Source: Salibacterium halotolerans (GTDB taxonomy: Bacteria > Bacillota > Bacilli > Bacillales > Marinococcaceae). Taken from it: a stretch of DNA of 64,000 nt. Below are positions 32,774-41,690 of this stretch, piece after piece. The notes beneath the pieces are model-generated. The model did no database searches and was not told the origin of the DNA. It saw only the letters and a list, made by a program, of their open reading frames with translations. The position numbers and the translations under genes were made by a program. The stretch lies in the NCBI RefSeq assembly GCF_900115625.1, contig NZ_FOXD01000006.1:99003-163002 (forward strand). Reading direction: 5' to 3'. Within the stretch, counting starts at the first letter, position 1, and every line of letters begins with the position of its first letter.

Positions 32774-34381
32774 TTAACGGCCTGCGGTTTCGGCGCTGCG
32801 GCTGGGAGGTCCCGCTTCTTTGACAGCCTGGGAGACCCCCGTGAACTTCTGGAAGTTCTGTTCGAATCGGCGGGTGAGTTCTTTGGCTTTTTCGTTGTAA
32901 GCCTGTTTGTCTTCCCATGTCGAGGACGGCTGCAGCAGTTCATCCGGAACACCGGGGCACTGCAGGGGAATGTGGAGCCCGAAAGCCGGTTCCACTGCCA
33001 TCTCGGACGATCCCAGGTCTCCTTCGAGTGCGGCCTGGATCATGGCTCTCGTGTAGGAAAGGTTAATCCGTTCTCCTATGCCGTACGGCCCGCCGGACCA
33101 GCCTGTGTTCACAAGAAAGACTTCCGTACCATGCTGTTCCATTTTATCACCGAGCATTTGTGCATAAACTGATGCGTCAAGCGGTAGAAATGGTGAACCG
33201 AAGCAGGTGGAAAAGGTCGCTTCCGGCTCTGTGATCCCACGTTCTGTGCCGGCGAGTTTGCTTGTGTACCCGCTCAGAAAGTGGTACATCGCCTGTTCTT
33301 TTGTGAGCCTGCTGATCGGCGGCAGGACACCAAACGCATCAGCCGTAAGAAAAATGATCGTCGATGGGTGGCCGGAGGTGCTCTTTTCCAGCGCATTTGG
33401 TATATTGTCGATTGGGTAGGCTGCACGTGTATTTTCCGTTAAATCGGTGTGTGTGTAGTCCGGATCACCAGTGGTCCGATCGACGTGGACATTTTCGAGC
33501 ACCGCTCCGAAACGGATCGCATTCCAGATCTGCGGTTCTTTTTTCTGTGACAGGTTGACGCATTTGGCATAGCAGCCGCCTTCGATGTTGAAGATGCCGT
33601 TATCCGACCATCCGTGCTCATCATCTCCTATTAGGTAACGGTTTGGATCGGCGGACAGTGTTGTTTTTCCTGTTCCGGACAAACCGAAGAAGAGGGTGGT
33701 ATCTCCCTCTTCTCCTACGTTGGCCGAGCAGTGCATAGGCAGAACATCCTGCGTGGGAAGAAGGTAATTCATGACCGAGAATATCGATTTCTTCATTTCC
33801 CCGGCGTATTCGGTTCCGCCGATTAAAATAACCCGTTCTTCAAAGGAGAGGATGATAAATGTCTCGGAATCGGTGCCGTCCCGTTCAGGATCGGCCTTAA
33901 ACTGCGGTGCACTGATAATGGTGAAAGGCTCAAGTCCTTGATTATGAGCCGGACCGGCGGAACGCAGGAACAGCTGACGGGCAAACAGATTGTGCCAGGC
34001 GAATTCATTGATAACGGTGATCGGCAGCTGGTAGACGTCATCCGCCCCGGCTGATCCATGTGTGACATACAATTCCTCTTTGCTCTCCAAATGTTGGAGA
34101 ACCTGATCATAAAGCGATGTGAACACGTCCCGGCTGATCGGACGGTTTACTTCCCCCCAATCCACTTTTTGAGCAGAAGTGCTGTCATTGACGATAAATT
34201 TATCTTTCGGAGACCGGCCTGTGTATTTTCCAGTTGCTACAGAAAGGGCACCGTCTGCGGTGAGGACGCCTTCTCCCCGGGAAAGGGAAATTTCCACAAG
34301 ACGCGGAACAGAGAGATCAGTATGCACGTTTTCGCCTTCCATCAAACGTGTTAAAGGGTTGGAGAAACGGGACGACATCAT
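32774..34381 (-). CDS. pckA: Phosphoenolpyruvate carboxykinase (ATP)
   Basis: A 535-aa enzyme converting oxaloacetate and ATP to PEP at the head of gluconeogenesis. Motifs: [12 protein letters not shown], the kinase-1a P-loop [27 protein letters not shown] (metal-binding Asp) and a [15 protein letters not shown] segment. AAAGGA lies before tandem ATGs at 34381. Upstream are TATGTTATACT boxes matching the CcpN operator, so glycolytic repression by CcpN is likely, as in B. subtilis. Confidence 0.96.
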   Translation of the reverse strand: MMSSRFSNPLTRLMEGENVHTDLSVPRLVEISLSRGEGVLTADGALSVATGKYTGRSPKDKFIVNDSTSAQKVDWGEVNRPISRDVFTSLYDQVLQHLESKEELYVTHGSAGADDVYQLPITVINEFAWHNLFARQLFLRSAGPAHNQGLEPFTIISAPQFKADPERDGTDSETFIILSFEERVILIGGTEYAGEMKKSIFSVMNYLLPTQDVLPMHCSANVGEEGDTTLFFGLSGTGKTTLSADPNRYLIGDDEHGWSDNGIFNIEGGCYAKCVNLSQKKEPQIWNAIRFGAVLENVHVDRTTGDPDYTHTDLTENTRAAYPIDNIPNALEKSTSGHPSTIIFLTADAFGVLPPISRLTKEQAMYHFLSGYTSKLAGTERGITEPEATFSTCFGSPFLPLDASVYAQMLGDKMEQHGTEVFLVNTGWSGGPYGIGERINLSYTRAMIQAALEGDLGSSEMAVEPAFGLHIPLQCPGVPDELLQPSSTWEDKQAYNEKAKELTRRFEQNFQKFTGVSQAVKEAGPPSRSAETAGR

Positions 34382-34428
34382 GGTGGAAAATCCTTTCTTT
34401 TATCAGAATATTGTATTTGTTACAAAAT

Positions 34429-34530
34429 AGTATAACATATTTTACTAAACAGTCTATACTTTTTAAAGAAAAATGTTATACTTATTTTTGTTTCAACCAT
34501 ACAAAATAAAGGGAATAGATATGTTATACT
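34429..34530. promoter_or_regulatory. Three CcpN-type boxes between pckA and the DCC gene
   Basis: The B. subtilis CcpN consensus TRTGHYATAYW is matched perfectly at 34429-34439 (TATGTTATACT on the minus strand) and at 34520-34530 (plus strand), and with one mismatch at 34472-34482 (AATGTTATACT). The boxes lie between divergent genes and could control both. Confidence 0.65.
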
Positions 34531-34557
34531 AAAAGAAATAAAACAGGAGGGTCCATT

Positions 34558-34950
34558 ATGAAGAAGCCGTCCTCCATCATCGTTTTTTATGATCAGAGCT
34601 GCGGCATCTGCCGGGAGTCCAGACGGTTTATTGAAAAATGGGACCGCACCGGCATCATTACATGGTTTGATATCCAAGCCCCTTCAACGCTGGAAATGTA
34701 TCCTTTTCTGGAAGGCAGCAACGTACAGGAAGCGATGCACCTTCTGGAAGATAACACGTATCTCTATACCGGGTTTGCGGCAGTGAAACGTATCGTGCAG
34801 CTGCTCCCGGCAATCAGAATCGCAGCGCCGCTTTTAAACCTGCCGGGAGCTGACCTGGCAGGTGAGAAACTGTACGCCCTCGTCGCCCGTAACCGCCACC
34901 GGCTGTCCGGTGCAGAGTGTGATTCTGGAACGTGCGGCATCAAGCGCTGA
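34558..34950 (+). CDS. DCC (DUF393) family thiol-disulfide oxidoreductase-like protein
   Basis: A 130-aa protein with VFYDQSCGICRESRRFIEKW, the DxxCxxC motif that names the DCC family, a helical middle (YTGFAAVKRIVQLLPAIR) and a C-terminal CDSGTCGIKR. Members are thought to have thioredoxin-like redox activity, but no role is established. AGGAGGG lies before the ATG. It is divergent from pckA and ends 50 bp before the metK riboswitch. Confidence 0.82.
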   Translation: MKKPSSIIVFYDQSCGICRESRRFIEKWDRTGIITWFDIQAPSTLEMYPFLEGSNVQEAMHLLEDNTYLYTGFAAVKRIVQLLPAIRIAAPLLNLPGADLAGEKLYALVARNRHRLSGAECDSGTCGIKR

Positions 34951-34954
34951 TCAT

Positions 34955-34984
34955 TTGACAGAAACTATTGTTGTACGGTACTAT
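34955..34984 (+). promoter_or_regulatory. metK promoter
   Basis: TTGACA (34955-34960), 18-nt spacer, TACTAT (34979-34984), placed just before the SAM riboswitch. Confidence 0.75.
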
Positions 34985-35000
34985 AACTGTTGAACGGATA

Positions 35001-35177
35001 CTCTTATCCCGAGCTGGTGGAGGGACAGGCCCTTTGAAGCCCGGCAACCATCCTCCTCTTGCAGGAGGCAAAGGTGCTAACCTGGAAAGACGGAATAACG
35101 TCTTGGAAGATAAGAGGCGAAAAAGGTGAACGGATAGAGACCCCTTTTCCTCGCCATGGAAAAGGGGTCTCTATGTT
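35001..35177 (+). promoter_or_regulatory. SAM-I (S-box) riboswitch with terminator, metK leader
   Basis: P1 CTCTTATC (35001-35008) pairs with GATAAGAG (35109-35116). Inside are the conserved GAGCTGGTGGAGGGACAGGC, the GAAGCCCGGCAACC core and AAGGTGCTAA. The expression platform AGAGACCCCTTTTCC / GGAAAAGGGGTCTCT (about 35137-35172) followed by ATGTTTT is an intrinsic terminator, so high S-adenosylmethionine should stop metK transcription. Confidence 0.96.
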
Positions 35178-35278
35178 TTCATAGGATAGAAACACTATTT
35201 TACGCCTGCTCGTCTTTAAGAATTGGAACATAGGGAATGAGTGCCGTAACAATCTAACGTGAAGGGGAGGCAGTACAA

Positions 35279-36487
35279 GTGTCTACGGATGGAAGACGTT
35301 TGTTTACATCAGAATCAGTAACAGAAGGGCATCCGGACAAAATCTGTGATCAGATCTCCGATGCTATACTGGATGAAATTATATCGAAAGATCCTAATGC
35401 CAGGGTGGCCTGCGAAACGGTTGTGAATACCGGGCTTGTTCTGGTAGCCGGCGAAATCACAACCTCAACATACGTGGATATTCCAAGCATTGTACGGGAT
35501 ACCCTCAAAAAAATAGGATACACAAGAGCTAAGTACGGCTTTGACCACGAAACGTGCTCTGTCCTTACATCGATTGACGAACAGTCCGCCGATATTGCGC
35601 AGGGAGTGGATCAGGCGCTCGAAGCCAGAGAAGGGCAGATGACCGAAGGAGAGCTGGAGGCTATCGGTGCCGGGGACCAGGGATTGATGTTCGGTTATGC
35701 GGACAATGAAACACCGGAACTGATGCCGCTCCCGATTTCGTTATCACACAAACTGGCACGCCGCTTGACGGAAGTAAGAAATGATGGAACCATCCCTTAC
35801 CTCCGCCCGGACGGTAAAACCCAGGTGACGGTAGAATACGGTGAAGATGGAAAACCACTGCGGGTGGAGACGATTGTTATTTCCACGCAGCACCACGCTG
35901 ATGTATCCCTCGATGAGATAGACAGAGATCTGAAAGAACATGTCATCAGACCGGTCGTTCCGGAACATCTTCTTGATGAACAGACGAATTACTTTATTAA
36001 CCCGACCGGACGCTTCGTTATCGGCGGCCCGCAGGGAGACGCCGGATTGACCGGAAGAAAGATCATCGTAGATACGTATGGTGGATATGCCCGTCACGGG
36101 GGCGGCGCATTTTCGGGGAAAGACGCGACGAAAGTGGACCGGTCCGCATCATATGCCGCCCGTTATGCTGCTAAAAATATTATTGCGGCGGGGCTTGCCG
36201 AAAAATGTGAAGTACAGCTCGCCTATGCCATCGGTGTAGCCCGACCCGTATCCGTTTCTGTGGAAACATTCGGCACGGCGGAAGTATCTGAGGAGGTTCT
36301 GGCTGAACTTGTCCGGGACAACTTTGACCTGCGTCCGGCTGGTATTATCAGGATGCTTGATCTGCGACGTCCGATTTACCGGCAGACCGCGGCATACGGC
36401 CATTTTGGCAGGACTGACGTAGAACTGCCTTGGGAAGCCGTGGACAAGGCTGAAGCACTGAAAGAGCAGGCCGCACAAAACAGGTAA
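35279..36487 (+). CDS. metK: S-adenosylmethionine synthetase
   Basis: A 402-aa enzyme making SAM from methionine and ATP. Motifs: [32 protein letters not shown], a [17 protein letters not shown] loop (phosphate binding) and the C-terminal [11 protein letters not shown]. The start is GTG at 35279 with GGGGAGG upstream. Expression is governed by the SAM-I riboswitch in the leader, giving product feedback. Confidence 0.97.
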   Translation: MSTDGRRLFTSESVTEGHPDKICDQISDAILDEIISKDPNARVACETVVNTGLVLVAGEITTSTYVDIPSIVRDTLKKIGYTRAKYGFDHETCSVLTSIDEQSADIAQGVDQALEAREGQMTEGELEAIGAGDQGLMFGYADNETPELMPLPISLSHKLARRLTEVRNDGTIPYLRPDGKTQVTVEYGEDGKPLRVETIVISTQHHADVSLDEIDRDLKEHVIRPVVPEHLLDEQTNYFINPTGRFVIGGPQGDAGLTGRKIIVDTYGGYARHGGGAFSGKDATKVDRSASYAARYAAKNIIAAGLAEKCEVQLAYAIGVARPVSVSVETFGTAEVSEEVLAELVRDNFDLRPAGIIRMLDLRRPIYRQTAAYGHFGRTDVELPWEAVDKAEALKEQAAQNR

Positions 36488-36522
36488 ACGAACGGCCCCG
36501 TATGAAAACGCAGCACCCAGAT

Positions 36523-36580
36523 AAAAATCCGGACGAGTAGATAACATTCTCCATTGGAATGCAGCATCGTCCGGATTTTT
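36523..36580. terminator. Bidirectional terminator between metK and ytoA
   Basis: AAAAATCCGGACGA pairs with TCGTCCGGATTTTT, with an inner ATTC/GAAT hairpin. Confidence 0.85.
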
Positions 36581-36633
36581 CATTCTGTCTCTGTTTTTGG
36601 ATGAAACAGCGGGTGTAATAAGGCGTAGACAGC

Positions 36634-37158
36634 TCAACCACCACCGCGGCTGGTCCATTCTTTGTAGTGTCTGCCTTTTTCTACATAGGACTGCTGCACG
36701 CGGTGCATCTCACGTAGATCTTCGTCGGTGAGGTCCCGCACTACTCTTGCCGGACTTCCGAGTGCGAGGGTGCGCGGGGGGATGACTTTGCCGGGTGGAA
36801 CAAGAGAACCGGCACCGATAAATGCCTCTTCCCCGATTTCGGCACGGTCCAGTATTTTGGAGCCCATTCCAATCAGTGCATTTTTACGGATAATGGCGCT
36901 GTGCAGGATAACCATGTGCCCGATGGTGACGTCATCCTCAAGAATCAGAGGGTTCTTCGGACTTTGGTGGAGAACAGATTGATCCTGAATGTTGACACCG
37001 TTTCCGATAATGGTCGGAGCGACATCGCCACGGATCACGGTGTTAAACCAAACGCTTGATTCCTCTCCGATTTTTACATCCCCTGTGATGGTCACATAGT
37101 CGGCTATATAGGCGGAATCTGCAATGTCCGGAGACTTTCCTTTGTAATCATAGAGCAT
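36634..37158 (-). CDS. ytoA: Gamma-carbonic anhydrase-like hexapeptide protein (YtoA)
   Basis: A 174-aa left-handed beta-helix protein built of hexapeptide repeats from about residue 15 to 150, with the metal-binding His pattern in VLHQSPKNPLI and IGHMVILHSA. It belongs to the YrdA/PaaY/YtoA group of gamma-carbonic anhydrase homologues. The ATG at 37158 with AGGAGG upstream is preferred; a reading to 37323 adds 55 non-family residues. Its place next to metK and ytpA matches B. subtilis. Catalytic activity is unproven for most members. Confidence 0.88.
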   Translation of the reverse strand: MLYDYKGKSPDIADSAYIADYVTITGDVKIGEESSVWFNTVIRGDVAPTIIGNGVNIQDQSVLHQSPKNPLILEDDVTIGHMVILHSAIIRKNALIGMGSKILDRAEIGEEAFIGAGSLVPPGKVIPPRTLALGSPARVVRDLTDEDLREMHRVQQSYVEKGRHYKEWTSRGGG

Positions 37159-37285
37159 GTCGAAACCTCCTGCTCGTTCATAGAATTTTTCCAACTTTAA
37201 TGTAAGTGTAGCAAAAATCATAGTAAAATGGATAGTATGGGGATTGTTCGTTTCGATGCAGCGACAAAAAGGCAGGGATAACAAG

Positions 37286-38092
37286 ATGATAAAGACTTGG
37301 TTAACAAAAAAACCACGCGGCACGATGGTGTTGATACATGGTGCCGGTGAACATCATGTTCGATACCAGGCATGGATAAACCGTCTGAACAGCCTAGGTT
37401 TTCACGTCGTTGCCGGTGATCTGCCGGGTCACGGGAAAACGAGAGGAAAAAGAGGCCACATTGATCGTTTTGACCAGTACATAGATGCCGTGTACAGCTG
37501 GTACAAAGAGGCGGCCGCTCTCGATGCTCCAGTATTCCTGTTCGGACACAGCCTTGGAGGGTTGATTGCGGTTCGGACCTTGATGGAAAAGCATCTGCCG
37601 GTTCGGGGAGTGGTCTTGTCCTCTCCCTGTCTCGGTCTGGCGGATTTTCCCAACAGAGGGAAGGAACTCACCGCAAAAATGATGCACCGTATGGCTCCTT
37701 CTATCCGGGCCGAATCAGGAATTACGGCAGAACGACTCACCAGAGATGAAGAGACAAGAGCGGCATTCAGGCAGGATGATCTTATCGTTTCAACAGTAAC
37801 CCTGCGGTGGTACAGGGAACTGACGAAAGCTGTCAAACAGGCTCATCTTTATCCGGATTATTATCCGGACGTTCCTACCCTGGTCATGCAGGCCGGAGAG
37901 GACTATATTGTGGACGGTTCTGCGGTACGGCGCTGGTTCAGCCAGCTCCGACTGTCAGATTGCGCGTACCGCGAGTGGAAAGGGTTGTATCACGAGCTTC
38001 TTCATGAACCGGAGCGCGAAGACGTGTTCAGATTCATGATGCATTTTGTGGGGCAGCGTCTGGAACATACGATGGAGGAAGAAGGAGGATGA
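37286..38092 (+). CDS. ytpA: Alpha/beta hydrolase, phospholipase-like (YtpA)
   Basis: A 268-aa serine hydrolase with oxyanion region VLIHGAGEH, GDLPGHGKTRGKRGHI, nucleophile elbow FGHSLGGL, MQAGEDYIVDG (Asp) and WKGLYHELLHEPERE (His). It resembles B. subtilis YtpA, a phospholipase needed for the lysophospholipid antibiotic bacilysocin. The ATG at 37286 is chosen; the ribosome site (AGGG) is modest. The stop overlaps the start of ytpB (ATGA), so the two are co-translated. Confidence 0.88.
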   Translation: MIKTWLTKKPRGTMVLIHGAGEHHVRYQAWINRLNSLGFHVVAGDLPGHGKTRGKRGHIDRFDQYIDAVYSWYKEAAALDAPVFLFGHSLGGLIAVRTLMEKHLPVRGVVLSSPCLGLADFPNRGKELTAKMMHRMAPSIRAESGITAERLTRDEETRAAFRQDDLIVSTVTLRWYRELTKAVKQAHLYPDYYPDVPTLVMQAGEDYIVDGSAVRRWFSQLRLSDCAYREWKGLYHELLHEPEREDVFRFMMHFVGQRLEHTMEEEGG

Positions 38093-39168
38093 CTGTGAAC
38101 GTACCAGCAACGCCTTGGACCATGATGTACAGCATCTACCGGGAAATCATTCCCGAGGTGCACCGCCTGCTCGGACAGTGGCGGGAAAAAGCAGAGCAGA
38201 TCCCGAATCCGGAGCTGCGGAGACAGGCTTTGATAAGCATAGAAAATAAAGCTTTCCATTGTGAAGGCGGCGGAGTGTACGCTATGTTCGCTCCCGAAAG
38301 CAGACGGGAAAACGTCCTTCAGTTCATTATTGCGTATCAGACGATCTGCGATTATCTGGACGGTCTCTGCGACTGGAGTGAATCCCAGAATCCCGATGAC
38401 TTTCATATGCTCCACAAAGCATTAAAACATGCACTTGCACCGGGACATGAGGTGGAGAACTACTATTTTTACCGTGAAGATCAGGACGACGCAGGTTATC
38501 TGAAAGATTTGGTGGAAACCTGCCAGTCTTTTCTGGTGACGTTTCCCGGCTTTTGGAACGTCCAAAAATACATGGAGGAACTGTCTCATCATTACAGAAC
38601 GCTTCAGGTTCATAAGCATGTCAAAAAAGAAGAGCGGGTCCCGAGATTAACCGCCTGGTTTGATGAAGTAAAAGAGGAATTTCCTGATATCCGCTGGTAT
38701 GAATTCAATGCCTGCACCGGTTCTACACTCGGAATCTTTGCCCTTGGAGCTTATGCTGCCAGATCCCACCTGGCAGACGTGCAGGCCCGCTCCATCAAAT
38801 CGGCTTACTTCCCGTACGTGCAGGGGGTTCATATTTTACTGGATTACTTTATTGATCAACAGGAAGACATCGCTGATGATGAACTCAATTTCTGCGCGCA
38901 GTATGATGATGAGCAGGAAATGGTGGAACGGGTCCGCTACTTTAAAAAAGAAGCGGAGCGGAAAGTGCGGAAATTGCCGGATGCCCGGTTTCATTCGTTA
39001 ATTGTGAAAGGATTGTTTGCGATTTATCTGGCAGATGAGAAGGTGCAGACAGAGCCGTCGATGAAAAAAACAGCGAAACAATTCATCCGCTTCGGCGGAC
39101 TGCCGGCCGCGTTCTTTTACATTAACACCTGGGTCTACAGACGGAGTTCCAAATCGATATACGGGTAA
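38089..39168 (+). CDS. ytpB: Tetraprenyl-beta-curcumene synthase-type terpene synthase (YtpB)
   Basis: A 359-aa all-helical protein of the DUF2600/YtpB family. The Asp-rich motif DYLDGLCD (Asp88, Asp91, Asp95) is where Mg2+ and the prenyl diphosphate bind. B. subtilis YtpB cyclises tetraprenyl diphosphate to tetraprenyl-beta-curcumene, precursor of sesquarterpenes made in spores. It overlaps ytpA by 4 bp. The second enzyme of that pathway (SqhC) is not in this window. Confidence 0.92.
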   Translation: MTVNVPATPWTMMYSIYREIIPEVHRLLGQWREKAEQIPNPELRRQALISIENKAFHCEGGGVYAMFAPESRRENVLQFIIAYQTICDYLDGLCDWSESQNPDDFHMLHKALKHALAPGHEVENYYFYREDQDDAGYLKDLVETCQSFLVTFPGFWNVQKYMEELSHHYRTLQVHKHVKKEERVPRLTAWFDEVKEEFPDIRWYEFNACTGSTLGIFALGAYAARSHLADVQARSIKSAYFPYVQGVHILLDYFIDQQEDIADDELNFCAQYDDEQEMVERVRYFKKEAERKVRKLPDARFHSLIVKGLFAIYLADEKVQTEPSMKKTAKQFIRFGGLPAAFFYINTWVYRRSSKSIYG

Positions 39169-39170
39169 CA

Positions 39171-39207
39171 AAAAAGCATCGGCTTCACTGGGAAGCCGAT
39201 GCTTTTT
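39171..39207. terminator. Bidirectional terminator between ytpB and ytiB
   Basis: AAAAAGCATCGGCTTC pairs with GAAGCCGATGCTTTTT; it overlaps the last codons of ytiB. Confidence 0.85.
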
Positions 39208-39751
39208 CGATGACGGTGAGTTCGCCTGTGTCGGGGGAGATGGCGAGTCCGTGGACGGGTGTTCCTTCCGGCAGAAGGGGATGATTTCGTATTATTTGTG
39301 CGCTGCTTTTCACATTTTCTTCGACATCGTTGAATCCGCGCATCCACTTGTCCAGATCGACGCCGGCGTAGGCTGCTTCCTGCAGCCGCTCGGTATCAGC
39401 GCCGCGGGACTCGGCCTGGCTGAAAATATCATCGGAGGTCAGGCCGGTCATGCCGCACCCGTAATGTCCGATGACAGCGACTTCATCGGCTTTAAGGGCA
39501 TAAAGCGCGACAATGATGCTGCGCATAATGCTGTCGTAGGGATCTGTCACGATGGCACCTGCGTTTTTAACAATTTTTGCGTCTCCGTTTTTCAGGTTCA
39601 AAGCCCGCGGAAGCAGTTCAATCAAGCGTGTGTCCATACACGTCAGAATGACGATTTTCTTATCCGGAAACTTGGATGTCTGCAAGGATTCGTATTCTTT
39701 TCCTTCTACAAATTTTTCATTAAAAGAAAGCATGGAATCCAGTACGGTCAT
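39185..39751 (-). CDS. ytiB: Beta-class carbonic anhydrase (YtiB)
   Basis: A 188-aa beta-carbonic anhydrase. Zinc ligands are in VILTCMDTR (Cys, with the catalytic Asp-Arg dyad) and VIGHYGCGM (His and Cys); KNAGAIVTDP completes the site. It hydrates CO2 to bicarbonate in the cytoplasm. The length and spacing match YtiB of B. subtilis. It reads away from ytqB-ytqA but lies on the same strand, 14 bp after ytqB ends. Confidence 0.92.
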   Translation of the reverse strand: MTVLDSMLSFNEKFVEGKEYESLQTSKFPDKKIVILTCMDTRLIELLPRALNLKNGDAKIVKNAGAIVTDPYDSIMRSIIVALYALKADEVAVIGHYGCGMTGLTSDDIFSQAESRGADTERLQEAAYAGVDLDKWMRGFNDVEENVKSSAQIIRNHPLLPEGTPVHGLAISPDTGELTVIEKASASQ

Positions 39752-39764
39752 GGTTACTCACTTC

Positions 39765-40337
39765 CTATCTTTTTTCAAAAATGAATAAAAATGGGGGATG
39801 ATTCACTTGATTCATAAATTCATAACGCAGAACCTGTATTTCTTTTTGGGGCAGGGAGGCCGCGTAGTCTTCCAGTCTGTCTTTTTCCACACGGCCTTCC
39901 TTGTGTCCCGGGTAGACGACAACGAATAAAAGACCTCCAGGTTTTATGATGTTGAGCAGCTGTGAAACAGCTTGTATCGTTGTATCTGTCCGGGTTGTAA
40001 CCGTTTTGTCACCGCCGGGCAGGTAACCAAGGTTAAAAACAGCCGCCTTCAGATTCCTCCGGTGCTCGTCCGGAAGCTGTCCGGCTGCGTGCTCGTGGCC
40101 TGTGTTCAGAAGGAAAACGCGTTCCTGCAGGTGATGTTTTTCGAGGCGCTGCTTTGTCTGTTCCAGTGCTTCGGCCTGAATGTCAAAACTAAAGACGCTG
40201 CCGCTGTTTCCCACGCAGCGGGCAAGATGAAGCGTGTCTCTGCCGGTGCCCGCGGTGGCGTCGACCGCGGTGTCCCCGTTTTCGAGCACTCTTTCCATCC
40301 ATTCTTTCGCAAATGTCAGCACATCGGGCATCGTCAT
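39765..40337 (-). CDS. ytqB: Class I SAM methyltransferase YtqB (MnmM type)
   Basis: A 190-aa Rossmann methyltransferase with VDATAGTGRDTLHLA (SAM motif I), VFSFDIQAEAL and AAVFNLGYLPGGDK. In B. subtilis and S. aureus this protein (YtqB/MnmM) methylates the aminomethyl group of tRNA wobble U34. The ATG at 40337 overlaps the ytqA stop (ATGA), so the two are coupled. The companion radical SAM protein YtqA lies directly upstream. Confidence 0.9.
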   Translation of the reverse strand: MTMPDVLTFAKEWMERVLENGDTAVDATAGTGRDTLHLARCVGNSGSVFSFDIQAEALEQTKQRLEKHHLQERVFLLNTGHEHAAGQLPDEHRRNLKAAVFNLGYLPGGDKTVTTRTDTTIQAVSQLLNIIKPGGLLFVVVYPGHKEGRVEKDRLEDYAASLPQKEIQVLRYEFMNQVNHPPFLFIFEKR

Positions 40338-41305
40338 CGCGAGAGGGCCGCCTCCGGCTGATAATATTTTCCCTGCCAGCTGTTACGGCGTTCAATCTCA
40401 GCATCGATGGAATTCAGAACTTCCCATTTGTTCAGGCTCCACATCGGGCCGATGAGAAGATCCGCGGGTCCGTCACCGGTTAAACGATGAATGACCATGT
40501 CCGGCGGAAGCAGTTCAATCTGGTCGACGACAAGGCTGACGTATTCCTCCATGTCCATGAACTCAAGCAGTCCCTGTTCGTATTGATGAACCATCGGAGT
40601 GTGTTTCAAGAGGTGCAGCAGATGAATCTTAATTCCCTGCACATCTAGCTTTGCCACTTCAGCCGCGGTTTCTTTCATCATATTATACGATTCCTGCGGC
40701 AGTCCATCGATGATGTGGGAGCAGACGCGGATACCGTGGGCGCGGAGTTTATTCACGCCTTCCTTGTAGCATTCAAAATCGTGCGCCCGGTTAATAAGGT
40801 CGGCTGTGCTTTCATGTACGGTCTGCAGGCCGAGCTCCACCCAGAGATATGTGCGTTTGTTCAGTTCAGCCAAGTATTCGACAACATCATCAGGAAGGCA
40901 GTCTGGGCGGGTCGCAATCGCGAGTCCGACAACACCGTCCTGTTCGAGAATGACTTCAAACATCTCGCGCAGTTCCTCCACCGGTGCATACGTATTGCTG
41001 AATGCCTGAAAATAGCCGATGTACTTTCCGTTTTTCCATTTTTGGTGCATCCGGTCTTTCACTTCGTGGAACTGTGTGACCAGGCTGTCTTTGCGGTCGC
41101 CTGCGAAATCGCCGGATCCGCGGGCGGAACAGAACGTACAGCCTCCCGATGCTGCCTGACCGTCCCGGTTCGGGCACGTGAAACCTCCGTCGAGAGGGAT
41201 TTTGAATATCTTTTCTCCGAAATGGTCACGCAGGTGGTAATTCCATGTATGATAACGTTTTTCTCCCCACATCAACGGCAGTTGTTCCTGTTCATTCAGC
41301 GTCAT
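40334..41305 (-). CDS. ytqA: Radical SAM protein YtqA (TIGR01212 family)
   Basis: A 323-aa radical SAM enzyme with a CPNRDGQAASGGCTFC cluster motif; the first Cys lies in GGFTCPNRDG. Later come IATRPDCLPDDVV and a LWVELGLQTVHE block. It belongs to the family that has been linked to tRNA U34 modification together with YtqB in bacteria lacking MnmC. GGAG precedes the ATG at 41305; a reading to 41350 adds 15 residues without support. Confidence 0.9.
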   Translation of the reverse strand: MTLNEQEQLPLMWGEKRYHTWNYHLRDHFGEKIFKIPLDGGFTCPNRDGQAASGGCTFCSARGSGDFAGDRKDSLVTQFHEVKDRMHQKWKNGKYIGYFQAFSNTYAPVEELREMFEVILEQDGVVGLAIATRPDCLPDDVVEYLAELNKRTYLWVELGLQTVHESTADLINRAHDFECYKEGVNKLRAHGIRVCSHIIDGLPQESYNMMKETAAEVAKLDVQGIKIHLLHLLKHTPMVHQYEQGLLEFMDMEEYVSLVVDQIELLPPDMVIHRLTGDGPADLLIGPMWSLNKWEVLNSIDAEIERRNSWQGKYYQPEAALSR

Positions 41306-41479
41306 GATTGAATCTCTCCTTCTACACGCTATACTTCTGTATTTTAGCATGATTCATCAAAACATCCAAATAGACACGAATACGCTCCTGTTTGCCTTCT
41401 TCAAGACAGGCGTGTAATATGGTAAGATAGGTAATATGCTGTTTCATGTCATGATTGTGCCGCTTCGTTTTGACCAATC

Positions 41480-41508
41480 TTGACAGACGGCATGGAAGTT
41501 CATAAAAT
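41480..41508 (+). promoter_or_regulatory. leuS promoter
   Basis: TTGACA (41480-41485), 17-nt spacer, TAAAAT (41503-41508). Transcription would begin near 41515, giving a leader of about 175 nt before the leuS ATG. Confidence 0.75.
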
Positions 41509-41589
41509 ACCAAGTATTAAAAGGAACCCGCAAAAGCGCTTCATATATATAGGAAGAATGTTGACAGGGAACAGCAGCAGAAAAAACAA

Positions 41590-41632
41590 CCTCTCGTCCC
41601 TATAGGAAGCAGGTAGGGGGCGGGGGGTTTTT
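41590..41632 (+). terminator. Leader terminator (attenuator) of leuS
   Basis: CCTCTCGTCCCT (41590-41601) pairs with AGGGGGCGGGGGG (41615-41627) through G-C and several G-U pairs, followed by TTTTT. There is no upstream plus-strand gene, so this hairpin can only act on the leuS leader. The canonical T-box element (GGTGGNACC) is not seen. Confidence 0.65.
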
Positions 41633-41690
41633 AATGGATGCATACAACAAGTGATTGGACGGTCAGCAAATCAAAGGAGGTACATATACA

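Noticed and set aside
41322..41447. Small minus-strand ORF (41 aa) upstream of ytqA
   Set aside because: The C-terminal part looks somewhat protein-like, but there is no ribosome site at either ATG; left unannotated.
41515..41690. T-box riboswitch for leuS
   Set aside because: The terminator is present but the GGTGGNACC element and stem I are not; the leader before the hairpin is too short.
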